33,530 bases of DNA. Origin: Betaproteobacteria bacterium. GTDB taxonomy: Bacteria; Pseudomonadota; Gammaproteobacteria; Burkholderiales; SG8-39. Of the stretch, positions 16,337-23,361 are shown piece by piece; position 1 is the first letter of the stretch; every line of letters begins with the position of its first letter. The DNA lies in NCBI GenBank assembly GCA_005881575.1, contig VBCA01000053.1, forward strand, positions 1-33,530, written 5' to 3'. Below the pieces are notes generated by a model, which worked only from the letters and a program-made list of their open reading frames with translations, did no database searches and was not told where the DNA came from. The position numbers and the translations under genes are program-made.

Positions 16337-17407
16337 ATGAGCAAGACGCAATCGCGCGCCGCTCAAGCGCCGCTGACCGCCCCGGCCGAGGGGCTCAAGC
16401 GCTTCGCGACGGACGTCTTCGTGCGAGCCGGAATGCCCGAAGCCGATGCGGCAGTCGTCGCCGATGTCCTCGTCTGGGCAAATCTCAGGGGCGTGGATAC
16501 GCACGGCGTCACGAGGATCCCGCGCTACGTCGATCTGATCGAAACCGGCGACATGAATGCCAGGCCCGCGATCGCGATCCGCAACGAGACGCCCGCCTCG
16601 GTCCTGATCGAAGCCGATCGCGCGGCCGGGCCGGTTGCAATGATGCGGGGGACAACAGCGGCGGTGCGCAAGGCCCGGGACGCAGGCGTGGGACTCGCGC
16701 TCGTCCGGGCGACCACGCACGCCGCCGCGCTCGGCTACTACACGCTCGCCGCCGCCCGCGAGGGCATGGCGGCGATCGCGCTCGCCGCGTCCTGGCCCAA
16801 TGTCGTCTATCACGGCACGCGCGCGGCGGGCGTGTCCACCAGCCCCGTCTCGATCGCGGTCCCGGGAACGGAGCCCGTCGTGCTCGACATGGCGACGAGC
16901 GTCGTTTCGATGGGAAAGCTGAACCAGGCTAAAAGAGCGGGCGAACCGATACCGGAGGGCTGGGCGCTCGACAAGGACGGCAACCCCACGACCGACCCCC
17001 AAGCCGCCCAGATTCCATTGCCGATGGCCGGCCCCAAGGGCTCGGGCCTGTCTCTCATGATCGAATGCATCACGAGCCTCGTCGCGGCGAACCCGCTGCT
17101 CGCCGAGTCCCTGGAGGGCACCCCCGAAGGGCGCCGGCATCGCCAGAACGGCTTCGTCATGGCGATCGACCTGGCGCAATTCGGCGATCCCGAGAGTTTC
17201 CGGCGCGAAGTCGACCGTCTGGTGAAAGCGCTGAAATCCCTGCCCGTCGATCCGGAGGTGGGGGAAATTCTCATGCCCGGCGAGCGCGGCCGCCGGACAT
17301 TCGAGAGCCGCAGCCGCAACGGCATTCCGATTCCGCGCGCTGTCTACGACGAGCTCCAGGCGCTGGCGGACCGGGTCGGCGTGGCGATGTTCCCGTCGTC
17401 GCGTTGA
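16337..17407 (+). CDS. Ldh-family NAD(P)-dependent 2-hydroxyacid dehydrogenase (malate/L-lactate/ureidoglycolate type)
   Basis: The 356-residue product shows the COG2055 fold, unrelated to classical Rossmann dehydrogenases. ANLRGVDTHGVTRIPRYVDL (48-67) carries the catalytic His56. Later come VRATTHAAALGYYTLAA, STSPVSIAVPG, VVLDMATSVVSMGKL with the conserved Asp/Met segment, GWALDKDGNPTTDP and PLPMAGPKGSGLSLMIE. Family members oxidise or reduce 2-hydroxy/2-oxo acids such as malate, sulfolactate or ureidoglycolate. The gene starts 7 bp after the hydrolase stop and is followed after 23 bp by the UbiD gene. The C-terminus PRAVYDELQALADRVGV is typical. The substrate is not determined by the visible residues. 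Confidence 0.87.
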   Translation: MSKTQSRAAQAPLTAPAEGLKRFATDVFVRAGMPEADAAVVADVLVWANLRGVDTHGVTRIPRYVDLIETGDMNARPAIAIRNETPASVLIEADRAAGPVAMMRGTTAAVRKARDAGVGLALVRATTHAAALGYYTLAAAREGMAAIALAASWPNVVYHGTRAAGVSTSPVSIAVPGTEPVVLDMATSVVSMGKLNQAKRAGEPIPEGWALDKDGNPTTDPQAAQIPLPMAGPKGSGLSLMIECITSLVAANPLLAESLEGTPEGRRHRQNGFVMAIDLAQFGDPESFRREVDRLVKALKSLPVDPEVGEILMPGERGRRTFESRSRNGIPIPRAVYDELQALADRVGVAMFPSSR

Positions 17408-17430
17408 TATACTTCACCGAAGGCGCGCCC

Positions 17431-19125
17431 ATGGCGAAAAAATCCAAAATCAGCTCGGCCCCGGAAGCGAAGCACCGCGACGCGAACACCGCTCCGAAGC
17501 GCGGCTACCCCGACCTCCACGAGCATCTGGAAGCCCTCGAGCGCGAGGGGCTCCTCATCACTGTCGATCGCCCGATCGACAAGGATACCGAAATGCATCC
17601 CCTGGTGCGCTGGCAATTCCGCGGCGGCATCGAGGAGCCGGACAGAAAAGCGTTCCTGTTCACCCGAGTGACCGACGCCAAGCACCGCAAGTACGAGATT
17701 CCGGTCGTGGTCGGAGCACTCGCGGCGAGCCGCGAAATCTACCGCATCGGGATGGGCTGTGCGCTGGATGGAATCAACGAGACGTGGAACCGCGCGATCG
17801 CAAAGCCGATCGCGCCGCGAATCGTCGAAGACGCTCCCTGCCACGAAGTCGTCATCCAGGGCTCCGATCTCGACAAGCCCGGAATGGGTCTCGACGGCCT
17901 TCCCATTCCCATCTCGACGCCGGGCTGGGACATCGCCCCGTTCACTACTCTTTCGCAGTACATCACCAAGGATCCCGATACCGGCGTGCAGAACATGGGC
18001 ATCTACCGCGGACAGGTGAAGGCGCCGCGGCGGCTCGGGATGAATCCGTCGCTCGAGCTGCGGCCGGGGATCTACACCCACTGGGAGAAGATGAAGGCGC
18101 GCGGCGAGAAGCTGCCCGCCGCAGTGATCCTCGGCGCGCCGCCGTGCGTGGCGTTTACCTCGGCGCAGAAAGTGCCCGAGGCGCTGGACGAGCTGCACGT
18201 GGCCGGAGGGCTCGTCGGCACGCCGATCAACGTCGTAAGGGCGAAGACGGTCAACCTGCTCGTCCCGGCCGAAGCGGAGATCGTCGTCGAAGGGTATATC
18301 GACACCGAGTATCTCGAGCCCGAGGCACCGTTCGGAGAGTCGCATGGGCACGTCAACCTCCAGGAGTACAACGCCTTCATGGAGGTGACCTGCATTACGC
18401 GGCGCAAGAACGCGATCCTCACCTCGATCATCTCGCAGGTAACCCCGAGCGAGTCGAGCCTCATCAAGCGCGTCGCGCTCGAGCCCCTGTTTACCCATCA
18501 CCTGAGAAATACGCTCGGCATCCAGGGCGTCAAGCGCGTCTCGATGCACGAGCCCCTCACGAATCTGCGCAAGGTGGTCGTGCTCATCATGGACCGCAAG
18601 GCGCCGAGGACCGAGATCTGGCGCGCGCTCTACGGCGCCGCCGCCTGGAACCGCGCAGCGGGCAAGTACGTGGTTGCCGTAAACGAAGACATCGAACCGG
18701 ACAACGCGGACGCACTGCTCTGGGCCATGTCCTACCGCGCGAATCCGGCACTCGACCTCCAGATCCTCCATCATCGCGACCAGGGGCACGGCCCGAGGAG
18801 CAAGCGAAACGACGGCGAAGACGCTTCGGTGCTGATCGACGCGACGATGAAGGAGGATTTCCCCCCGATCTCGCTGCCCAAGCGCGAGTACATGGAGCGC
18901 GCGAAGGCGATCTGGGAGGAGCTGGGCCTGCCGAAGCTCAAGCCCGAGTCGCCGTGGTTCGGCTACACGCTCGGCGAATGGCCCGACGAGCTGGAGCGCG
19001 CGGCGGAGCTTGCCGTGAAAGGCGACTACTTCGAGACCGGGAAGCTCCTCGCCAAGCGCCGCCGCAAGGACGTGAGGATGAACACCGAGGTTCGCGATTT
19101 GCAGGAGCCGAAAAAAATATCCTGA
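17431..19125 (+). CDS. UbiD-family prFMN-dependent (de)carboxylase
   Basis: The start ATG 17431 gives 564 residues; upstream in-frame sequence belongs to the previous gene in another frame. The N-terminus is basic. The family core includes MGIYRGQVKAPRRLGMN (189-205) with the prFMN-side Arg, and VEGYIDTEYLEPEAPFGESHG (286-306). In the latter, Glu298 and Glu303 correspond to the catalytic glutamate pair spaced as E-x4-E. HHRDQGHGPRSKR lies near the C-terminal part. UbiD enzymes reversibly decarboxylate aromatic or unsaturated acids and need prenylated FMN from UbiX; no ubiX is in the window. The operon context with an Ldh enzyme and a hydrolase suggests a catabolic rather than ubiquinone role. 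A decayed fragment of a similar gene lies at 20772-20861. Confidence 0.88.
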   Translation: MAKKSKISSAPEAKHRDANTAPKRGYPDLHEHLEALEREGLLITVDRPIDKDTEMHPLVRWQFRGGIEEPDRKAFLFTRVTDAKHRKYEIPVVVGALAASREIYRIGMGCALDGINETWNRAIAKPIAPRIVEDAPCHEVVIQGSDLDKPGMGLDGLPIPISTPGWDIAPFTTLSQYITKDPDTGVQNMGIYRGQVKAPRRLGMNPSLELRPGIYTHWEKMKARGEKLPAAVILGAPPCVAFTSAQKVPEALDELHVAGGLVGTPINVVRAKTVNLLVPAEAEIVVEGYIDTEYLEPEAPFGESHGHVNLQEYNAFMEVTCITRRKNAILTSIISQVTPSESSLIKRVALEPLFTHHLRNTLGIQGVKRVSMHEPLTNLRKVVVLIMDRKAPRTEIWRALYGAAAWNRAAGKYVVAVNEDIEPDNADALLWAMSYRANPALDLQILHHRDQGHGPRSKRNDGEDASVLIDATMKEDFPPISLPKREYMERAKAIWEELGLPKLKPESPWFGYTLGEWPDELERAAELAVKGDYFETGKLLAKRRRKDVRMNTEVRDLQEPKKIS

Positions 19126-19136
19126 TCGGCGAATAT

Positions 19137-19170
19137 AAAAAATCCGCGCCGACTTCTCATCGGCGCGGAT
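19137..19170 (-). terminator. rho-independent terminator of the first di-heme oxidoreductase gene
   Basis: A perfect 11-bp stem (19142-19152 with 19160-19170) and a 7-nt loop lie 17 bp after the minus-strand stop codon. Read on the minus strand it is followed by a run of T (from the A-run at 19137-19141). It may also attenuate transcription arriving from the UbiD operon on the plus strand, though that side lacks a T-run. Confidence 0.85.
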
Positions 19171-19187
19171 CATCGGTATCGCCCTGG

Positions 19188-20540
19188 TTATAGCGACCGC
19201 AGGAAGTTGAGAAGATCCTGCTTCTGGCCTTCCAACAGGACGTTGTAGAGGCTTATCACGAGGTTCGCTTCAGAGGCCGTCCCGAAAAAAACGTTTCCGC
19301 TCTGATGCGCCTCGATCGCCTCAATGAGGTTCGAGGTCCTTCCGTCGTGGAGGAAGAATACCCGCTTCCCCAGCCCCCAGAGCGGGGCGCTGCGGAACTC
19401 CCTCGGCCCCGCTCGGCCCTGACTCACGCCATCGGCCAAGCCTATCCCCATGTCGTGGAGCAACAAGTCGGAGAAGAGATTCACGGTTTGATTGCCAAGC
19501 GCGGCGACCGTCGAATTGCCCGTGTAGAGAGTAGGCGTATGGCAAAGCGCGCACCCGATTTGGCTGAACAGAGTCATGCCTCTTGCGATGGACGCGGCCC
19601 CTCCGGGCGTATCGGGAGAGGGCGCCGGTGGCGCGAGGAAACGCATGAAGAAGGCGAACTTCTCGATCGCGCTGATTGTCTCCTGAGGCGTCGCGCCGGT
19701 GGTGTTGGTAACGGTGTTCGGGCCCGGCGTAAACTGGCAGGTCGGTGTTTCATCCCGTTCGGTCTGAAACAGTTCGTTCGTGATCCCCATCTCCACGTTG
19801 TACGCCTCGCCCGAGAACAAGAGCAGCGACTTGTTCTGAGCCTTCCACCCGAACCGCGTGAGCGTGCCGTCATTGCCGTTCCTGTTGACTCGGCCCGAGA
19901 TCCCGAACAGCCTCTTTGTAGACGCGTTCGCCACCCGGTTCGCGACGATCGCCGAATCCGGAATCTCCTCGATCAGACCCGCACCGTATGTCGGCGTCGG
20001 AATCCGGAAGATGACGTTGCGGTTCGCAAGCTCCTGCTCGAAAGCCGGCTGCCCGAGCACGCAGCCGGGCGCGTCGTCCCGTCCGGTGATGGTGAACAGA
20101 GCGTGGACACCGCCGTCAGGCGTCCCGTCGGGATTCCTCACGAACCTCGCCTCGCGCACCGGCCCGTTCGCCGTGATGAACGACGGAACGGTGTTGGTTG
20201 CGTTCATCTTGTTCGCGAAAGCCACCTGAGGATTCACGAAGGGGCTCGTCCCACCGACTTCGGGCTGCAGATGACAACCGCTACAACTGTCCAGGTTCAT
20301 CCGCGGGCCGAGGCCCTCGCTGGTGCCATCCGGCTCTGCGAAATCTCCTAGGCCGGCCTCGAAAAATTTCCCCTCGGAATCGCTCAACCCCGCGATCGGG
20401 CCGCCGACCCCTGAGGGTCCGACACGAACGCCGGGATCGATGGCCAGAAAACCGAACGAGGAGGCAATCTCAATTTGGAAAAACAGGAAGCAAACTCCTG
20501 CTGACGCCAAAACCAACGGAGCGACAAACTTGCTTTTCAT
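19188..20540 (-). CDS. di-heme oxidoreductase (DHOR family), copy 1
   Basis: The start is ATG 20540 (MKSKFVAP), preceded by AAGGAGA; the product is 450 residues. A signal peptide covers about 1-28. Two c-type heme sites are visible: CSGCH at 86-90 and CALCH at 330-334. Between and after them are family-conserved blocks: GLGPRMNLDSC, GTSPFVNPQVAFA, NGPVREARFVRNPDGTPDGG, GWKAQNKSLLLFSGEAYNVE, PGGAASIARG, and PREFRSAPLWGLGKRVFFLHDGR. The family is known as DHOR, earlier called thiol oxidoreductase, and resembles di-heme peroxidases. The protein should be periplasmic and exchange electrons with cytochromes. Copy 2 at 29403-30785 matches it along nearly the whole length. The physiological substrate is unknown. 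Confidence 0.88.
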   Translation of the reverse strand: MKSKFVAPLVLASAGVCFLFFQIEIASSFGFLAIDPGVRVGPSGVGGPIAGLSDSEGKFFEAGLGDFAEPDGTSEGLGPRMNLDSCSGCHLQPEVGGTSPFVNPQVAFANKMNATNTVPSFITANGPVREARFVRNPDGTPDGGVHALFTITGRDDAPGCVLGQPAFEQELANRNVIFRIPTPTYGAGLIEEIPDSAIVANRVANASTKRLFGISGRVNRNGNDGTLTRFGWKAQNKSLLLFSGEAYNVEMGITNELFQTERDETPTCQFTPGPNTVTNTTGATPQETISAIEKFAFFMRFLAPPAPSPDTPGGAASIARGMTLFSQIGCALCHTPTLYTGNSTVAALGNQTVNLFSDLLLHDMGIGLADGVSQGRAGPREFRSAPLWGLGKRVFFLHDGRTSNLIEAIEAHQSGNVFFGTASEANLVISLYNVLLEGQKQDLLNFLRSL

Positions 20541-20557
20541 AACCGCATCTCCTTCAA

Positions 20558-20623
20558 CCAGCAATATGGGTCCCCCCCGAGTAGGCTCGGCGCCCAGCGG
20601 TTGAGAGATTTATGCTTCTTGGG
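20558..20623 (-). promoter_or_regulatory. conserved proximal leader of di-heme gene 1
   Basis: This stretch matches the same position upstream of di-heme gene 2 (30804-30863). Shared blocks in plus-strand order are CCAGCAAT, CCGAG-N4-CTCGG (20577-20590), CCCAGCG and TTCTTGGG. CCGAG/CTCGG forms a small hairpin whose loop differs between copies while the stem is kept. It may be part of a promoter or a 5' UTR element. Confidence 0.5.
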
Positions 20624-20771
20624 TGCTGCGGATTATTATTTTGAGGGGACTACCGCCGCGGACGGCTTGCCATTTCGGCAAGCACAGAAAACGCCCGCAA
20701 CCCGGCCAGAATACCGACGAAAATTCTTTGAAACAAGCACTGACTCTCTGCATATGCCCAAAATTGCCGGT
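20624..20771. other. non-coding stretch between di-heme gene 1 and the UbiD fragment
   Basis: No convincing gene is present here. A perfect 7-bp hairpin with a 5-nt loop lies at 20665-20683 (GCTTGCC/GGCAAGC) without a T-run. Together with the leader and the UbiD fragment it fills the 401-bp gap from 20541 to 20941. Confidence 0.45.
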
Positions 20772-20861
20772 CGGAGAAAAAGGAGATACGACGGCGAGAA
20801 GGCTTCCGTCCCCGTCGATGCGGAGATGAAAGAAGACTCCGCGCCGATCTCGCAGCCCAAA
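20772..20861 (+). pseudogene. short relic of a UbiD-family gene
   Basis: The translated segment RRKRRYDGEKASVPVDAEMK and its continuation EDSAPISQPK match RSKRNDGEDASVLIDATMK, EDFPPISLPK of the intact UbiD protein encoded at about 18796-18885, with about 20 of 29 aligned residues identical and one inserted residue. The similarity stops after PK. No start, catalytic region or remaining C-terminus is visible on either side, so this is a fragment. It is on the same strand as the intact gene but lies beyond the di-heme gene. It may be a remnant of a duplication or of a second operon lost by deletion. Confidence 0.72.
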
Positions 20862-20941
20862 CTCGGGATAGGTGCCGTTGCAACCGCTGGGGGCGCCCGC
20901 TAGAGTGACGAGCTGCAGCCTCCAACCTCGACAAAGCCACG

Positions 20942-22051
20942 ATGCTGTTCCAGACTCCGTCGATCACCGAGCGAGAAGCGGAAGTCGTCGGCGAGATCGA
21001 GACTATCCGCAGGCAGTTGAATCTGCCCAGGCTGCGGGAGTGGCCCGGATTGCCGTGGCGGGCCATCCACGACCGCATCCTGCAAGCTTCGAAGAATCCC
21101 GCGGTGGGCAATGCGTTCTTCGAGAATGCGGGCGCTGAGGATGATGAGCCGCGCGCCGAGAACTCCGATGCCTGGTCGGCAGCGCCCGGCTATCACGCCG
21201 CGCTCAGCTTCGTGCTTCAGTTGGCCGACGCTCCGGACTTCGCGATCGACGAGGGGACCATTCGCGCCCTGCACTACATGATGGCGGGCCACGACCCCCG
21301 GAACGCGGCGGGCCGCTGGCGGCGAGGTTCCATATCGGTCAGGGAAGATTCCTCCGGCAAGGCCATGTACAGAGCTCCTCACGCCAAATTCATTTCCGCG
21401 CTGATGGCAGAGCTGATCGCATCGCTGAACTCGAGGGACGAAGTCCCGGTGTTCGTCCGAGCCGCCATGGCTCACCTGAATCTCGCGGCGATCCACCCCT
21501 TTCGCGACGGCAACGGGCGCATGGCGCGGGCCCTGCAAACCTTCGTCCTCGCGCGCGACGGCATCTCCGCGCCGCCGTTCGCGAGCATCGACGAATACCT
21601 GAGCGTGAACACCGGCGAGTACTACAGGATTCTCGATGAAGTAGATGAAGGCGCCTGGCAGCCGGAACGGGACGCGCGCCCGTGGGTCCGCTTCTGCCTC
21701 ACCGCGCACTGGCTCCAGGCGAGGACTTTGCTGAAACGGACCGAGGAGTACGACCGCTTGTGGGAGGAGCTCGAGCGCGAGGTCAAGCATTGCGGCTTGG
21801 CCGAGCGGACGACCTTTGCCCTCGCCGAGGCTGCGATCGGCGGCAGCCTGACGGCAGCCCTGCATCAGTCGACGGCCGGCGTTTCCGCGCGCGAAGCCGG
21901 CGACGATCTCGAGCGCCTGGTGGAGGCAGGCCTTCTCGTTGCAACGAGCGACAAGGGCGGCCGCTGCTATCTCGCCGCCGATGCGGTGAAGGCGATCCGG
22001 GCGCGAACGCTCGATCCGCAGATCCCGGAACGGGACCCGTTTGCCGCGTAG
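20942..22051 (+). CDS. Fic/DOC-family protein (predicted AMP transferase)
   Basis: The 369-residue product has a complete Fic motif HPFRDGNGRMAR (185-196) with catalytic His185 and phosphate-binding Asn191 and Arg193/Arg196, so it is probably active. The N-terminal Fic_N-type region includes LPRLREWPGLPWRAIHDRIL. AGHDPRNAAGRWR with the RGSISV strand is the flap region. The C-terminal ~100 residues look like a winged-helix module (AREAGDDLERLVEAGLLV). Fic enzymes attach AMP to proteins. The usual inhibitory motif (S/T)xxxE(G/N) is not clearly present; N57-A-F-F-E61-N62 is the nearest match, lacking the Ser/Thr. No adjacent antitoxin gene was seen. It is the only complete plus-strand gene in the copper/heme region. 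Confidence 0.87.
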   Translation: MLFQTPSITEREAEVVGEIETIRRQLNLPRLREWPGLPWRAIHDRILQASKNPAVGNAFFENAGAEDDEPRAENSDAWSAAPGYHAALSFVLQLADAPDFAIDEGTIRALHYMMAGHDPRNAAGRWRRGSISVREDSSGKAMYRAPHAKFISALMAELIASLNSRDEVPVFVRAAMAHLNLAAIHPFRDGNGRMARALQTFVLARDGISAPPFASIDEYLSVNTGEYYRILDEVDEGAWQPERDARPWVRFCLTAHWLQARTLLKRTEEYDRLWEELEREVKHCGLAERTTFALAEAAIGGSLTAALHQSTAGVSAREAGDDLERLVEAGLLVATSDKGGRCYLAADAVKAIRARTLDPQIPERDPFAA

Positions 22052-22080
22052 GACCGTGTGGCAACGCGGGCGACGTTTTC

Positions 22081-22659
22081 TTATCTGCTTCCCAGACGCT
22101 TCAGGTATTTGAGGAGGTCCTGCAGTTCCGACTCGGAGAGTACCCAGCGGGGCATCGAGGAGTCGAGTTGTTGTCCGGACGAGTCCAGGCCCTGAGTGAT
22201 GGCGCGCGCGAGCAGAGCATCCGTGTAAGCGGCGCGCGCCTTGTTCCAAGGCGGGGAGGCGGGCAGCGGCCGGGTCAGCGTCCCGTCAGTGATATCGGCC
22301 ATGACGATATTGCCTTCCCTGCCGCCTTTGCCGTCCGCGCCGTGGCAGTTCGCGCAGAAGATGCCGCTGGCAGGCAGGGCGCGCTCGCCCGCCGTCAGCA
22401 GCCGGAAATAGAGCAGCCGCCCCGCAGCGCCGCGGCCGGTCGTATAGATGATTTTGCCGCGCGCTTCGTCCGCAGTCAGATTCTCGATCCTGCCGTCCGC
22501 CCGAGTCGGCGTGGACATCGCAATGCCCGCGAAAAAAAGCGCGCAGGCCACCGTCCGAAACGGACGGAAGAGGTTTCCTCCCGTGCGTTTTCGATTGAGA
22601 GCGCGTTCAGACCTAGTGGTGCTCGTGATCGTGCACCACCGGACCCGTACGCCCGGCAC
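22081..22659 (-). CDS. class I cytochrome c, periplasmic
   Basis: The core is clear: FCANCHGADGKGG is a single heme c site, and SSMPRW supplies the likely axial Met. The C-terminal helix SESELQDLLKYLKRLG is typical of class I cytochromes. The start is uncertain. ATG 22659 gives 192 residues, overlaps the SCO gene by 47 bp and puts about 36 polar residues before the hydrophobic signal segment FRTVACALFFAGIA. GTG 22551 would remove the positively charged part. A perfect 7-bp hairpin (22551-22567) lies between a GGAGG element and that GTG. The gene is last in the multicopper oxidase operon, and the protein probably carries electrons to or from the oxidases. Confidence 0.82.
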   Translation of the reverse strand: MPGVRVRWCTITSTTRSERALNRKRTGGNLFRPFRTVACALFFAGIAMSTPTRADGRIENLTADEARGKIIYTTGRGAAGRLLYFRLLTAGERALPASGIFCANCHGADGKGGREGNIVMADITDGTLTRPLPASPPWNKARAAYTDALLARAITQGLDSSGQQLDSSMPRWVLSESELQDLLKYLKRLGSR

Positions 22660-23335
22660 CCGACGCCTTGCGGGACTTCGCCTCCGCGATGCGCTCGCGG
22701 TCCTTCTGCCGGTTCTGTGGCCAGTCGGCGAACAGGATGCATTCGCTGACCCACGTCGGCTCCGCCAAGCCCGGTACGGCTCCCCAGAGCATGAGGGGCT
22801 CGTTTCCGTAGCGGAGGTTCCCGGTGTGAAAGTCCTTGTTCTTGTCCATTTCCTGGTTGGCCCACCTGAACCCCAAGCGACGGCGCAACTGCTCGATGTC
22901 GTCCGGGTTCCCGGTGAGAAATTTCCAGCCTGCCCCCACGCCGAACGTCTTGGCGTACGCGTTCAGGACTTCGGGTGTGTCCTGCTTCGGGTCGAGCGTG
23001 ATCGAATACATGAAAAGATCGCGCCCGACGCGGTCGGCGAGCAGCTTCTGCACCTGCACGAGATTCGCCGTCGTGAGCGGGCAGGTCGCTTTGCAGGTCG
23101 AGTACATCATGTTTAGGGTCACGAACTTGTCTTTGATGAGGTCGTCGTAAAAGCGGACCTGTTCGCCTTCGTGCGTGGTGAGTACTAGATTGGGAAAACT
23201 CCGCCGCCGGATCAGCTCGCGAGGCGGCAATGGCGCCGCGCGGCCTTCCCGCTGCAAAGGCGGCAGTCCGACCACCCCGACCGCCGCCGCGGCGCCCGCC
23301 ATTCCCAGCCATGCTCTCCTGGACATCTTGATCAT
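22613..23335 (-). CDS. SCO1/SenC-type copper chaperone, twin-arginine-like leader
   Basis: The 240-residue product begins MIKMSRRAWLGMAGAAAAVG, a possible Tat or Sec signal with SRRAWLG. The thioredoxin-like SCO domain has the copper-binding CxxxC as Cys81 and Cys85 (YSTCKATCP) and a downstream His170 in KDFHTGNL. MYSITLDPKQDTPEVLNAYA is the standard connecting strand and helix. The C-terminus is His-rich (HDHEHH), which could bind extra metal. SCO proteins deliver copper or maintain thiols for cytochrome oxidase CuA. With two multicopper oxidases next door it more likely serves those. AGGAGA precedes the start. Spacing to the multicopper gene upstream is 26 bp. Confidence 0.88.
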   Translation of the reverse strand: MIKMSRRAWLGMAGAAAAVGVVGLPPLQREGRAAPLPPRELIRRRSFPNLVLTTHEGEQVRFYDDLIKDKFVTLNMMYSTCKATCPLTTANLVQVQKLLADRVGRDLFMYSITLDPKQDTPEVLNAYAKTFGVGAGWKFLTGNPDDIEQLRRRLGFRWANQEMDKNKDFHTGNLRYGNEPLMLWGAVPGLAEPTWVSECILFADWPQNRQKDRERIAEAKSRKASGAGRTGPVVHDHEHH

Positions 23336-23361
23336 GGTATGTCTCCTTTCGCCGCCACGAG

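Noticed and set aside
20665-20683. Hairpin as a terminator
   Set aside because: No T-run follows on either strand.
20660-20715. A sigma-54 promoter for di-heme gene 1 (TGGCAAG with a GC 10 nt on, minus strand)
   Set aside because: The -12 part is poor, it sits inside a hairpin and is not part of a conserved element.
20601-20903. A 100-codon plus-strand gene between di-heme gene 1 and Fic
   Set aside because: Only its 3' third resembles anything, a fragment of UbiD; the rest shows no coding character, so I call it a relic.
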